Origin: Paenibacillus sp. HW567
GTDB taxonomy: Bacteria > Bacillota > Bacilli > Paenibacillales > Paenibacillaceae
DNA length: 64,000 bases
Direction of reading: 5' to 3'
Assembly: GCF_000374185.1 (NCBI RefSeq)
Contig: NZ_KB910518.1
Span: 1,730,546 to 1,794,545 of the forward strand
This document shows, piece after piece, positions 9,198 to 17,515 of this stretch. The translations under genes and the position numbers were made by a program. How positions within the stretch are numbered: the first letter of the stretch is position 1; each line of letters opens with the position of its first letter. Below the pieces are notes generated by a model. That model was not told where the DNA came from. It ran no database searches and saw only the letters and a program-made list of their open reading frames with translations.

Positions 9198-10292
9198 ATG
9201 ACGACAAAAATAGCAATTTTCGGTGTCGGTCTGATCGGAGGCTCACTGGCCCTTTGCTTCAAAGGCAAGGAGGGCCTGACCGTTGTAGGCCATGCCCACC
9301 GTCCTGAATCGGCAAAAAAATACGTCAGCAGAGGTGTGGTCGATCAGGCCACACTTTCTATTGAGGAAGCGGCGCTGGACGCCGATTTCATTTTTTTATG
9401 TGTGCCTGTGGGTATGCTGGAGGACTATTTACAACGCCTAAGCAAGCTTCCGCTGAAGCCCGGCTGCATTATAACGGATGTTGGCAGCACGAAGGCTACG
9501 ATTGCCGCTTGCGCAGTGGCCCTTGATCTGCCCGGGGTGCATTTCATCGGCGGCCATCCGATGGCTGGCTCTGAGCGTTCCGGTGTGGAAGCCGCCTCTT
9601 CGCTGCTGTTCGAGAATGCTTATTATGTGCTGACGCCGCCGCCCGGAGTGCCGGAGGAAGCTTATCAGGCTCTTGAAGCATTGCTTCTACATACCAAGGC
9701 GCAGATCGTCCGGCTGCAGCCTGGCCGCCACGATGAGATTGTCGGAGCGATCAGCCATTTGCCGCATATCATTGCGGTGGCTCTGGTCAATCAGATCCGG
9801 GCCTATGACGATACGGACTCTTTGTACAGTACGCTGGCTGCCGGAGGTTTTCGTGATATAACGCGGATTGCCTCCAGCGATCCGATTATCTGGCGCGATA
9901 TCCTGCTGAATAACCGTCCGGTCATGCTTCGTCTGCTCAAGGATTGGAATGAGGAGATTTCCTCGTTTGTTCAATTGCTGGAAGAGGCGGATGGGGAAGG
10001 CATTGAGGCTGCATTCCATGAGGCGAATGATTTCCGCAGCCAGTTGCCGGAACGGCGCAAGGGGATGATCACTCCGCTGTTCGATTTGCATATTGATGTT
10101 CCTGATCATCCGGGGATCATCGGGCGTATTGCAACAGAGCTTGGGGATCAGGGCATCAACCTCAGCAACGTGCAGATTATCGAGAGCCGTGAGGATGTTC
10201 CGGGCATTATGCGCCTGTCCTTCCGCCAGGAGAACGATATGGAACGGGCCAAGATTCTGCTGCAGAACAACGATTATACCGTTTATGTATAG
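9198..10292 (+). CDS. tyrA: Prephenate dehydrogenase with ACT domain
   Basis: This 364-residue enzyme oxidises prephenate to 4-hydroxyphenylpyruvate for tyrosine. The N-terminal Rossmann motif is IFGVGLIGGSLAL. Catalytic-domain motifs are TDVGSTK and GGHPMAGSERSG (catalytic His). The C-terminal 75 residues form an ACT regulatory domain beginning DLHIDVPDHPGIIGRIA, presumably for Tyr feedback. It ends the aromatic supraoperon; aroE, which follows tyrA in B. subtilis, is absent here. Confidence 0.95.
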   Translation: MTTKIAIFGVGLIGGSLALCFKGKEGLTVVGHAHRPESAKKYVSRGVVDQATLSIEEAALDADFIFLCVPVGMLEDYLQRLSKLPLKPGCIITDVGSTKATIAACAVALDLPGVHFIGGHPMAGSERSGVEAASSLLFENAYYVLTPPPGVPEEAYQALEALLLHTKAQIVRLQPGRHDEIVGAISHLPHIIAVALVNQIRAYDDTDSLYSTLAAGGFRDITRIASSDPIIWRDILLNNRPVMLRLLKDWNEEISSFVQLLEEADGEGIEAAFHEANDFRSQLPERRKGMITPLFDLHIDVPDHPGIIGRIATELGDQGINLSNVQIIESREDVPGIMRLSFRQENDMERAKILLQNNDYTVYV

Positions 10293-10294
10293 CG

Positions 10295-10319
10295 CCGGGG
10301 CGAAAAGCCCCGGTTTTTT
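10295..10319 (+). terminator. Terminator of the aro-trp-tyrA operon
   Basis: A 7-bp GC stem, CCGGGGC (10295-10301) and GCCCCGG (10307-10313), has a GAAAA loop and six T's after it. It begins two bases past the tyrA stop. Confidence 0.9.
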
Positions 10320-10342
10320 AGTGCGCCTCACAGTCGCCTCAT

Positions 10343-10371
10343 CTGGCAGAAACTCCATTTTGCGGTATAAT
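10343..10371 (+). promoter_or_regulatory. Promoter for the two-component operon
   Basis: CTGGCA (10343-10348) and a consensus TATAAT (10366-10371) are separated by 17 bp. They lie just after the tyrA terminator and 28 bp before the response regulator start. Confidence 0.55.
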
Positions 10372-10398
10372 AGGATGGCAAAAGGAGGAAAACAGGCG

Positions 10399-11112
10399 AT
10401 GAACGACGAGATATTGATCATAGAAGATGAAGCCGGAATTGCCGGGATGCTGGAGCTTTTGCTGGCCAGGGAAGGCTATTCGGCGGTCCGCACCGTCTCC
10501 ACCGGAGCTGCGGCGCTGGGCTTGCTGGAGAGCAGGGGGCCGGATATTATTTTGCTGGATGTGATGCTCCCGGACTGCAATGGGTTCGAGCTGTGTCTGG
10601 AGCTGCGCCAAAAGACGAATGCCCCCATCCTGTTTCTGACTTCCCGCACTGCGGATTACGATAAGCTGACCGGATTTGCAATGGGCGGTGACGATTACAT
10701 AACGAAGCCTTTCAACTCTCTGGAGGTGGTGGCGCGGATCAAGGCGCAGCTTGCCAGAAGGAGGCTGTATATACAGGAGGCTCCATCCTTCTGTTACACT
10801 TTTGCCGATTTTGAAATCAACAAGGATACCGGCGGGCTGACGGTACGCGGCCAGCAGCTTCGCTGTACAGCCAAGGAGTTTGCACTGCTGCTTTTTTTTG
10901 CCGAGCATCCGAACAGGCTGTTCACGGCGGCACAGCTCTATGAGCTGGTCTGGGACCAAATGCAGCTTGGCGATGATAAGACGGTTGTTATCTATATTTC
11001 CAAGATCCGCAATAAAATAGAGCAGGACCCGAAGCAGCCCCGCTACATCGTTAATTTCCGGGGACTCGGGTATAAATTCATTCCAAACCCCTTGCCGGTG
11101 AATCCGGTATGA
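10399..11112 (+). CDS. OmpR/PhoB-family response regulator
   Basis: This 237-residue regulator has an N-terminal receiver domain with the acidic pair in IIEDEAG, the phospho-acceptor Asp in DIILLDVMLPDCNGFEL (about residue 53), and Lys in DDYITKPFN. It has a C-terminal winged helix ending YIVNFRGLGYKFIPNP. The start is chosen at ATG 10399 because AAAGGAGG lies at 10381-10388 and the receiver begins there. It is coupled to the downstream kinase by an ATGA overlap. Context with an ABC exporter suggests an antimicrobial-peptide response system; the inducing signal is unknown. Confidence 0.92.
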   Translation: MNDEILIIEDEAGIAGMLELLLAREGYSAVRTVSTGAAALGLLESRGPDIILLDVMLPDCNGFELCLELRQKTNAPILFLTSRTADYDKLTGFAMGGDDYITKPFNSLEVVARIKAQLARRRLYIQEAPSFCYTFADFEINKDTGGLTVRGQQLRCTAKEFALLLFFAEHPNRLFTAAQLYELVWDQMQLGDDKTVVIYISKIRNKIEQDPKQPRYIVNFRGLGYKFIPNPLPVNPV

Positions 11113-12221
11113 AAGGGGTTCTTCGTGTCGTCCTGCGGCTATTGCTTTTTTTAGTGGCACTGGTTCTGGGCGTGGTATTGGCTTGGCTGGTTTTGTTTAT
11201 CGTATTTGCTTTTGCAAGGGAAATCATTCCGTGGCTGAAAGTGATCGCAATGTGGCATTATCAAATCTGGAGCTTCCTGATCCTGAGCCTGGCTGCGGTT
11301 GTTCTTTATTTGTGGAGTTTGACGAAGCCGGTATTGTATATGCTGACCTGGCTGAAGCGGCTGGCGCAGGGTCAATATGACGAACCTTTACGGAGCAATT
11401 GGCGCGGCCGGCCTGTTCCCGGTAACCGCATCGCGCTGCCGTATTCGCTCTTTAAGGAAATTATCGGGCAGATGTCTACGTTGACCCGGGCGCTGCAGCG
11501 TACGGAGTATGAACGGCGTGAGCTGGATGAGAACCGCAAGAACTGGATCGCCGGCGTGCGGCATGATCTGAAAACTCCGCTGGCTTATATTCGCGGGTAC
11601 GGCTCCATGCTTGCGGCAACTGATCAATATGCATGGTCTAGTGTAGAAATTATCCAGTTCGGCGCACTCATGGAGCAAAAGGCAATCCAGGCGGAGCAGC
11701 TTATTGAAGATATGAACGCTTCCTATCAGTTGGACAGCTCCGAGGTTCCGCTCAAGCGGGAGTCTGTGGAGATGGTCGGATTTATCAGGCAGATCGTTGC
11801 CGATATTGCCGAGCATCCGTTGTCCGCGCGCCATACCTTTGCTTTTGACGCTGGCTTTGAACAGCAGATCGAGATCGACAGCCGCCTGATCCGGCGAGCG
11901 CTGCATAATTTGGTATGGAACGCGGTGGTTCACAATCCAGCGGGCTGCCACATTGAAACGGAACTACGGCTGGAACGGGACGGGCTGTTGGTCGAGATCC
12001 GCGACAACGGGGCTGGAATCGAGGCGGCGCTGGAGCGGCTGAATGCGGGGGAGAACAACTTACTGTCGGCGCAGGCCAGGCTAACCGGCTCCGGTCTGGG
12101 CATGGCGCTGGCTAAAGATTTTGTAACACGGCACGGCGGCAGAATGACTGTACACAGCAGGCCGCAGCAAGGGACACAAATCACTATTTACTTTTCGTTT
12201 TTTTTAGATTTGGCAAAATAG
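11109..12221 (+). CDS. Sensor histidine kinase
   Basis: This 370-residue membrane kinase has two N-terminal transmembrane helices (about residues 8-36 and 50-72) separated by a very short loop, so there is no real extracellular sensor domain. A HisKA dimerisation helix carries the phospho-His in GVRHDLKTPLAYIRGYG. The HATPase_c domain has an N box LHNLVWNAVVHNP, G1 DNGAGIE and G2 GSGLGMAL. Such intramembrane-sensing kinases typically monitor cell-envelope stress or an associated transporter (family knowledge). It pairs with the upstream regulator. Confidence 0.92.
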   Translation: MKGVLRVVLRLLLFLVALVLGVVLAWLVLFIVFAFAREIIPWLKVIAMWHYQIWSFLILSLAAVVLYLWSLTKPVLYMLTWLKRLAQGQYDEPLRSNWRGRPVPGNRIALPYSLFKEIIGQMSTLTRALQRTEYERRELDENRKNWIAGVRHDLKTPLAYIRGYGSMLAATDQYAWSSVEIIQFGALMEQKAIQAEQLIEDMNASYQLDSSEVPLKRESVEMVGFIRQIVADIAEHPLSARHTFAFDAGFEQQIEIDSRLIRRALHNLVWNAVVHNPAGCHIETELRLERDGLLVEIRDNGAGIEAALERLNAGENNLLSAQARLTGSGLGMALAKDFVTRHGGRMTVHSRPQQGTQITIYFSFFLDLAK

Positions 12222-12263
12222 CAGGCCAGGCTCCCGCTTGTAGTGGGACCGGCCTGTTTTTTT
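12222..12263 (+). terminator. Terminator of the two-component operon
   Basis: CAGGCC (12222-12227) pairs with GGCCTG (12251-12256). An inner TCCC/GGGA arm and a seven-T tail are present. It starts immediately after the kinase stop and separates the kinase from the ABC operon. Confidence 0.8.
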
Positions 12264-12288
12264 ACTTATTTTTTACTTTTCTTTACCT
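12261..12288 (+). promoter_or_regulatory. Candidate response-regulator box upstream of the ABC operon
   Basis: TTTACTT occurs at 12261 and 12272, and TTTACCT at 12282, a near-perfect helical-period (11/10 bp) direct repeat. OmpR-family regulators bind such direct repeats. The location is about 60 bp before the ABC operon and next to a matching TCS. The first repeat overlaps the T tract of the upstream terminator, so AT-rich coincidence cannot be excluded. Confidence 0.4.
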
Positions 12289-12346
12289 GGCTGCTACTTC
12301 CGGCGGCTAATATTATCCCCATATCAAAGACATGGGGTGACAGGAT

Positions 12347-13258
12347 ATGCCAGAGCTTATAGTGGAGACAAAAGGGCTGACCCGCCGCTTCGGCGAGCAG
12401 GTGTCGGTGAATGAGGTGAACCTGGAGGTGCCCGAAGGGAAAATATACGGGTTCCTCGGGCCGAACGGTGCGGGGAAAACGACGACAATCAAAATGCTGC
12501 TGGGGCTGCTCCGCGCCGATGCCGGGACGATCCGTATCTTTGGACAAGAAATGCCGGGACACAGTCTGGACATTCTGCGCAAGGTCGGCTCACTGGTGGA
12601 GAATCCTTCCTATTACGGGCATCTGACAGGCTACAAAAATCTAAAAATACTGACCACAATGCTGGAGCTGCCCGACCGGCGTATCGGCGAAGTGCTGGAG
12701 ATTGTACGGCTGACCTCAAGCGCGAACCGGAAAGTTGGCGGATATTCGCTTGGCATGAAGCAGCGGCTAGGCATAGCAGCCGCGTTGCTTCGGAGTCCAC
12801 GGCTGCTGATCCTGGATGAGCCGACCAACGGCCTCGATCCCGCAGGCATTCAGGAAATCCGCCATTTAATGCTGGAGCTGGCCCATGAGCAGGGAATGAC
12901 AATGATGTTATCCAGTCATTTGCTGAGCGAGGTGGATTCGATTGCGGACGAGATCGGCATTATCAGCGGCGGCAGGCTTGTCTATCAGGGAGCTCTGGAA
13001 TTGCTGGAGCGGTTCGGCAGAAGGGTGCTTCGGTTCGAACTGGAGTCGCCGGAGGAAGCGCTCCGCCTGCCCGGGCTGCAAGGATTCATTGTGGAGAGGG
13101 ATGGCAACATGCTGTCGATAGCAGCGGAGGAGGGCAGTGTGCCACAGGCGGAATTGTTCAAGCTGCTGGGCCCTTACGGGATAATGAAGGTACAGGAAAC
13201 CGGCAAGTCGCTGGAAGAGCTGTTTCTGGAGCTGACAGGAAAAGGAGGAAGCTTATGA
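12347..13258 (+). CDS. ABC transporter ATP-binding protein, lantibiotic-immunity type
   Basis: This 303-residue ATPase has Walker A GPNGAGKTTT (about residues 39-48), Q-loop ENPSYY, signature YSLGMKQRLGIA, Walker B LLILDEPTNGLDP and the H-loop MLSSHLLSE. A 90-residue C-terminal extension follows the ATPase core. With two downstream ABC-2 type permeases it forms the architecture of MutFEG/EpiFEG/SpaFEG lantibiotic immunity transporters, and similar modules export bacitracin-like peptides. No lantibiotic precursor or synthase is seen, so a resistance rather than producer self-immunity role is likely. Confidence 0.9.
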   Translation: MPELIVETKGLTRRFGEQVSVNEVNLEVPEGKIYGFLGPNGAGKTTTIKMLLGLLRADAGTIRIFGQEMPGHSLDILRKVGSLVENPSYYGHLTGYKNLKILTTMLELPDRRIGEVLEIVRLTSSANRKVGGYSLGMKQRLGIAAALLRSPRLLILDEPTNGLDPAGIQEIRHLMLELAHEQGMTMMLSSHLLSEVDSIADEIGIISGGRLVYQGALELLERFGRRVLRFELESPEEALRLPGLQGFIVERDGNMLSIAAEEGSVPQAELFKLLGPYGIMKVQETGKSLEELFLELTGKGGSL

Positions 13259-13962
13259 TTTGGCGGGCTTTGCGGGCCGAAGGAATGAAGCTCAAACCGG
13301 CGGCCTGCTGGCTGCCGGTTATCAGCTCATTGCTGTTCATCGCATTCATGGCCCTGGAATGGTATCTCAATTTCAGGAAAGGCCCGGGAGGGGTATATAG
13401 TGCGTTTAATGTGATGTATTTGTTTCTGGGGTTCGTAATGCTGCTGAATACCGCGCTGTTCACCGGTATGCTTACCGGTGTGGAGCAAGAATCCAATAGC
13501 TGGAAGCAGCTCCTGACCCTGCCCGTTGCGCGCCCTTATCTGTACTGGGCCAAGGCGATCTGGGTTCTGCTCCTGTTGCTCTGCACCGCATTTTTGATTA
13601 TTGGCGGAATGGTTTTGCTATGGATTTGTTATACCTCAGAGCCGTTGCCATTCCAATTTCTAATTCAACAGATCATGTACAGCTTCCTTGCTTCCGCTGC
13701 GGTGCTGGGGCTGCAAATGTGGCTGTCCACACAGCTCGCCAACCAGTCCATTCCGATGTCCATCGGCTTCCTGGGGGCCGTGTCCGGTCTCTTCATCGCC
13801 CGCGACAGCGGGGCGGTGTGGGCCAGGCTGTGGCCATGGGCCTATCCGACCCTGTCCAGCCCGTTCATGCCAGGTGCCGGGATGTGGATTGCCATTAGCG
13901 TGGGGCTGGGAGCGATACTGCTTACCGCTGGAGCGCTGCATTTCAACAATAAACAATTCTAA
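13255..13962 (+). CDS. ABC-2 permease, MutE/EpiE-like
   Basis: This 235-residue integral membrane protein has about six hydrophobic segments and an N-terminal cytoplasmic helix MIWRALRAEGMKLK, typical of lantibiotic-immunity permeases. A central conserved stretch GVEQESNSWKQLLTLPVARP precedes the third membrane segment and is shared in form with the next gene. ATGA overlap with the ATPase gene shows coupling. The substrate cannot be read from the sequence. Confidence 0.8.
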   Translation: MIWRALRAEGMKLKPAACWLPVISSLLFIAFMALEWYLNFRKGPGGVYSAFNVMYLFLGFVMLLNTALFTGMLTGVEQESNSWKQLLTLPVARPYLYWAKAIWVLLLLLCTAFLIIGGMVLLWICYTSEPLPFQFLIQQIMYSFLASAAVLGLQMWLSTQLANQSIPMSIGFLGAVSGLFIARDSGAVWARLWPWAYPTLSSPFMPGAGMWIAISVGLGAILLTAGALHFNNKQF

Positions 13963-13979
13963 TTAAAAGAGGTGTAATT

Positions 13980-14720
13980 ATGGGAAGCTTGATAAAAGCC
14001 GAACGGATGAAGCTGCAGTATCCTGTGATCGTCAGCTTGTTCCTCACCGGTGCTCTAGGTACGGTGATGCTTGGAGTTAACAGCTTGAATTCAGAAAATT
14101 TTGTCGGCTTTTATGTACACGGGTGGAAAACCTTTTATCTGCATATGTCCAGCTTTCACGGTTTGTTTTTGTATCCGCTGTATACGGGGGTGCTCGCGTC
14201 CCTTCTCTGCCGCTATGAGCATATGAACGGAGGCTGGAAACAACTGTATTGTCTGCCTGTCCGCCGTTCCCGCCTTTACTTTGCCAAACTGGGAACCCTG
14301 ATGCTGCTGCTGGGTTGGATTCAACTGCTGTTTGCCGGAACGTATCTGCTTGCGGGCGGGCTGCTTCAATTGGGGAACGATTTGGACTTTGCCGAATTGC
14401 TGATAGGTACGGCTGGGGGCTGGCTAGCCATACTTCCGTTTGCGGCGCTGCAATTGTGGGTATCCACGCGGTTGAGGTCGTTTGTGTCTTCCTTGATTTT
14501 ATCGGCCTCGATCGTTATCGCCAACATTGTGCTTACCGGACTTCACGCTTCCATCGGTGCCTGGTTTCCGTCTACGACGGCCTACTATGCTATGTATCCA
14601 AGAGGAACGGCCTTGTCCCCCCGGCTGGAGGTAATTCCGTTTATTCTTATTGTAGCCGTAACTTCCGGGCTGTACATCTGGGCGGGCCGCCGTTCACTTA
14701 CGCGCGGGGCTCAGCTATAG
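13980..14720 (+). CDS. ABC-2 permease, MutG/EpiG-like
   Basis: This 246-residue membrane protein has six predicted helices. It begins MGSLIKAERMKLQYP and contains GGWKQLYCLPVRRSRLYFAK, paralogous in layout to the preceding permease. The two presumably form the heterodimeric membrane part of the exporter. GAGGTG lies upstream with good spacing. It is the last gene of the module and is followed by about 770 bp without a convincing gene. Confidence 0.8.
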   Translation: MGSLIKAERMKLQYPVIVSLFLTGALGTVMLGVNSLNSENFVGFYVHGWKTFYLHMSSFHGLFLYPLYTGVLASLLCRYEHMNGGWKQLYCLPVRRSRLYFAKLGTLMLLLGWIQLLFAGTYLLAGGLLQLGNDLDFAELLIGTAGGWLAILPFAALQLWVSTRLRSFVSSLILSASIVIANIVLTGLHASIGAWFPSTTAYYAMYPRGTALSPRLEVIPFILIVAVTSGLYIWAGRRSLTRGAQL

Positions 14721-15128
14721 ACAGGTTTTTATAAACTGAAACCCAAAATCCTTTCGTTTGACTGATTTATGGAAAATAAGGAGGGGATTTTGGTGTGGCT
14801 CTATTTACTTGGTGCGGAGAGGGAATGATTATCAAGCGTATCCCAATTAGGTGTGGGAATGCCCGCGCGTGCCTTATCAGAATTGGGAAAAAGGAATAGC
14901 AATAAGATGCCTGAACTTAACCACGTGCTGCTGATGGGTCTGATAGGTCGTCCTCAAATTAGAAGTATTTATTCTTTTTCACTAACAGGCGGTAAAAATG
15001 GACAAAAAAAAGACCGCTTACATAATAAGCGGTTACAGTTCACAATTTCTTGGAACCGTGTAGTTTTTGGATAGGAGTGGAGAGAAACCATACTGTACTT
15101 TTATTATATGTATCCGTTTACATTTTGT
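14721..15128. other. Intergenic stretch with small unconvincing ORFs and hairpins
   Basis: No gene is supported here. TCCCAATT (14841-14848) and AATTGGGA (14881-14888) form a spaced inverted repeat. ACCGCTTA/TAAGCGGT (15013-15033) is an 8-bp hairpin preceded by an A run, i.e. a terminator shape for the minus strand although no minus-strand gene leads into it. A short plus-strand reading from about 14907 (starting MPELNHVLL) lacks a good ribosome binding site. The stretch may be debris from a lost gene or element. Confidence 0.4.
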
Positions 15129-15165
15129 CAACACTTAATTCAAAAGTAATTTGAACTAAGTGTTG
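15129..15165. repeat. Long near-perfect hairpin, orphan
   Basis: CAACACTTA (15129-15137) and TTCAAA pair with TTTGAA and TAAGTGTTG (15157-15165). This gives a 15-bp stem with a single A/C mismatch and a five-base loop, followed by TTTATTTT. It could be a bidirectional terminator or a remnant of a small palindromic element. It lies in a gene-free stretch (15075-15492) that otherwise shows only the candidate sigma promoter. Confidence 0.5.
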
Positions 15166-15401
15166 TTTATTTTCGACTCAATTTTGCGCTTAGAATGCTA
15201 TTCCTGGCGGCTCAAGTCTACTAATGTCATCCAGTAGGAATATATGTTATACTAGCTTAGTATGTTTATAGACTTCCAGCAGGTACATACATAAGGACCC
15301 GATAATCAGTTGCATGGAAATCAGTGGATATGCATGCCTTATTTTTGGGGTGCCTGAATATACATAGGAAGTATCTGCGTTTAAATGCTGTGAAATTGGA
15401 A

Positions 15402-15436
15402 TGTTACCGCAACTTTTTGAGCCCTGCCCGGTATAA
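15402..15436 (+). promoter_or_regulatory. Possible ECF-type promoter (autoregulation)
   Basis: GCAAC followed by a T run near 15409-15418, and GGTA about 16 bp later, resemble the AAC...(N16)...CGTA-like layout of extracytoplasmic-function sigma promoters. ECF sigma genes are often self-activated. The -10 match is imperfect, so this is tentative. Confidence 0.25.
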
Positions 15437-15492
15437 GGAAGTATGGACCGGACGGGATTAAACGTGCAAGGGCGAGGAGGGCCGATCTCACC

Positions 15493-16080
15493 ATGACGGA
15501 TTCCCAGTTGATCCAGCTAATTAAGCAAGGAAATACAGAAATATATTCAGAATTAATGCGGCGTTACCAGCGTAAAATACTGGCTTTTGTCTATCATATG
15601 CTCAAGAATTCCCATTTGGAGCTGCTCGCCGAGGATCTGTGCTCGGAGACCTTCTATAAGGCCTTCCGCAGCCTTCACTCCTTCCGGGAGGTCGATGCAT
15701 CCTTCTCAACGTGGCTGTACACAATCGCCCGGAATACGGTGCTTAGCGAGCTGCGCAAGAACCGTTCCGGCAATGTGTCTCTGGAGGAGAGCGGCTATAC
15801 GCCTGTAGCCCCTTCTGAAGTGGCTCCAGAGCAGGCCGCGCTGCGTAAAGAACGGATGAACCTGGTTCGTGAGGCGATCAATAACCTTCCGGAGAAGCAG
15901 CGCTCGGCGCTTATTCTGAGGGAGTATGACCAGATGGATTATCAGGAAATTGCTGTGATTTTGGATCAGAGTGTAAGCTCCGTGAAGTCACTATTGTTCC
16001 GTGCCAGGAGCAGTGTGAAGCTCCAGCTCGAATCCTATTTTTATGAGCCTGAGGCAGAAGAGCAGGCTGAGAGGGTGTAA
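15493..16080 (+). CDS. ECF-type RNA polymerase sigma factor
   Basis: This 195-residue sigma-70 family protein consists of regions 2 and 4 only. Region 2 includes LLAEDLCSETFYKAFRSLHSF and FSTWLYTIARNTVLSELRK. Region 4 includes LPEKQRSALILREYDQMDYQEIA, a helix-turn-helix, and SVSSVKSLLFRARSSVKLQL. It directs core polymerase to stress promoters when released by the anti-sigma factor encoded 5 bp downstream. AGGAGGG precedes the ATG. It resembles SigW/SigX-class factors but cannot be assigned to a named one. Confidence 0.92.
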   Translation: MTDSQLIQLIKQGNTEIYSELMRRYQRKILAFVYHMLKNSHLELLAEDLCSETFYKAFRSLHSFREVDASFSTWLYTIARNTVLSELRKNRSGNVSLEESGYTPVAPSEVAPEQAALRKERMNLVREAINNLPEKQRSALILREYDQMDYQEIAVILDQSVSSVKSLLFRARSSVKLQLESYFYEPEAEEQAERV

Positions 16081-16085
16081 GGCCA

Positions 16086-16679
16086 ATGAATTGCAGGGAA
16101 GCGCAGGATTCCTTTCCGCTTCTGTGGGACGCTCCCCCCACCGACCCGAAGCGGATTGAACTGGAAAGGCATATTGCCGGCTGTCCTTACTGCAGCGCTG
16201 AGTGGGCGCTCTGGCAGGAGAGCAGCGAGATTCTGCAAGCAGCAAAGATTGAAGTCAGCGAAGAACGTGCGGAGTCAGTCAATCTTCGGGTGATGGAGCG
16301 GATTTACCTGGAAAGTCCTTGGCTGTTGCCTGGCGATGGTAAGTCTCCCGGGAATTCTGCCGTTTTCCGCCGTCGGCTGAGCCTTTGGATCGCCTGCTTT
16401 TTAGCGGTTTTTATCTCCAGCTTTCTTTATTTCACAATGTTCAGAACACCTGATAATACCACTTCAGCCCAGAGCGGTATTGTGGACACGGGTGTAGCCG
16501 GCATGTCTTTGGACTGGTCATCCTCTTATCCAGCTTCAGAAGCGGGAGGCGGCATTATTGAACCGCTCGTTGTAAGCATGGGGCCAACCCACCCGCAATA
16601 TTGGATGATGCTGTCCATGCTGGGAGTAGGGCTGTCGATATTTTTATTGTTCAGGCTGAACCGTTACCGCAGACATTAG
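16086..16679 (+). CDS. Anti-sigma factor with zinc-finger (ZAS-like) domain
   Basis: This 197-residue protein starts MNCREAQD and has the zinc-binding pattern His-x3-Cys-x2-Cys in RHIAGCPYC (about residues 29-37), the usual anti-sigma signature. A transmembrane helix runs about residues 102-121 (WIACFLAVFISSFLYFTMF). A second hydrophobic segment is at the very C-terminus (YWMMLSMLGVGLSIFLLF). It would hold the upstream sigma factor at the membrane until regulated release. Cognate pairing is inferred from adjacency. Confidence 0.85.
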   Translation: MNCREAQDSFPLLWDAPPTDPKRIELERHIAGCPYCSAEWALWQESSEILQAAKIEVSEERAESVNLRVMERIYLESPWLLPGDGKSPGNSAVFRRRLSLWIACFLAVFISSFLYFTMFRTPDNTTSAQSGIVDTGVAGMSLDWSSSYPASEAGGGIIEPLVVSMGPTHPQYWMMLSMLGVGLSIFLLFRLNRYRRH

Positions 16680-16680
16680 A

Positions 16681-16717
16681 AAGCTCACTTACCTTAAGGG
16701 TAAAGCGGGCTTTTTTG
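16681..16717 (+). terminator. Terminator after the anti-sigma gene
   Basis: An imperfect stem, AAGCTCACTTACC/GGGTAAAGCGGGCTT with a TTAA loop, is followed by a run of six T's, directly after the stop codon at 16677-16679. Confidence 0.75.
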
Positions 16718-16836
16718 TTTTTCTATTTTGCGGAGACTGAATGAATATACCTGATTAATCTTCAGCATGAAGACATTTGTATTCATTCGTGTTACATTAG
16801 TAAGCAAACATAAAAGAAAGGGCTGGGTGATAGGCG

Positions 16837-17424
16837 ATGCTGATCGGCTTAATACGCCATGGGCTGACGGATTGGAATGTGGAGGGAAGAATACAGGGGC
16901 AAAGCGACATTCCGCTAAATGACGAAGGCCGCAGGCAGGCTGACATGCTGGCGGAACGGCTTCTGCAGGAGCCTTACCGCTGGGACTATTGCATTACCAG
17001 CAGTCTTTCCCGCGCAGCAGAGACAGGCCGGATTATTGCCGGTAAGCTCGGTATTCCATTACTTGAACCGGACGATCGCATCCGTGAGCGTGCCTACGGC
17101 CAGGTTGAGGGAATGACGGCAGCGCAGCGCGAAGAGAAATGGGGCAAGGATTGGAATCAATTGTCGCTCGGACAAGAAATGGATGAGCAATTGCAGGCGC
17201 GTGCCTTGGACTTTATGGAAGAGATTGCGGCGCGTCACCCGGAGAAGAATATTCTCGTTATCTCCCATGGCGGTTTTTTGGCACAGCTATACATTGCATT
17301 GTATAAGGATAAATTTTCAGAACGTTTGGGCAACCTTTCACTTACCATTTTGGAGAAAAATGATCAGGAGTGGAACCCGCTGCTGTACAATTGTACACGG
17401 CATATCCTGCAAAATCAGCATTAA
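16837..17424 (+). CDS. Histidine phosphatase family protein
   Basis: This 195-residue member of the phosphoglycerate-mutase-like superfamily has the catalytic phospho-His motif LIRHGLTDWN at residues 5-14, EGRIQGQSDIPLND, the acid/base Glu region IRERAYGQVEGM, and the second catalytic His in ILVISHGGFLAQ. Members dephosphorylate small phosphate esters such as alpha-ribazole phosphate, phosphoserine or sugar phosphates. The substrate cannot be told from sequence. Monocistronic, with its own terminator. Confidence 0.88.
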   Translation: MLIGLIRHGLTDWNVEGRIQGQSDIPLNDEGRRQADMLAERLLQEPYRWDYCITSSLSRAAETGRIIAGKLGIPLLEPDDRIRERAYGQVEGMTAAQREEKWGKDWNQLSLGQEMDEQLQARALDFMEEIAARHPEKNILVISHGGFLAQLYIALYKDKFSERLGNLSLTILEKNDQEWNPLLYNCTRHILQNQH

Positions 17425-17450
17425 CCCGACCCTTCGGGTTATTTTTTTTT
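17423..17450 (+). terminator. Terminator after the histidine phosphatase
   Basis: AACCCGA (17423-17429) pairs with TCGGGTT (17434-17440), followed by a T run to 17450. Confidence 0.85.
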
Positions 17451-17515
17451 GAGAAATAAGGAATAAAAAGGGCTGTATTTCCCATAATGGTAGTAAAACG
17501 GTGAGGCGATAAAAG

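Noticed and set aside
8183-9268. Minus-strand open frame of 361 codons opposite hisC
   Set aside because: Antisense shadow of a conserved aminotransferase gene, with no plausible start signal or domain.
14827-14901. Spaced inverted repeat TCCCAATT/AATTGGGA as ends of an insertion sequence
   Set aside because: Only 8 bp arms 32 bp apart with no transposase; more likely a chance or a small hairpin.
14853-15074. 73-codon reading downstream of the ABC permeases
   Set aside because: No ribosome site, contains a terminator-like hairpin, and only a vague look of an OB-fold start.
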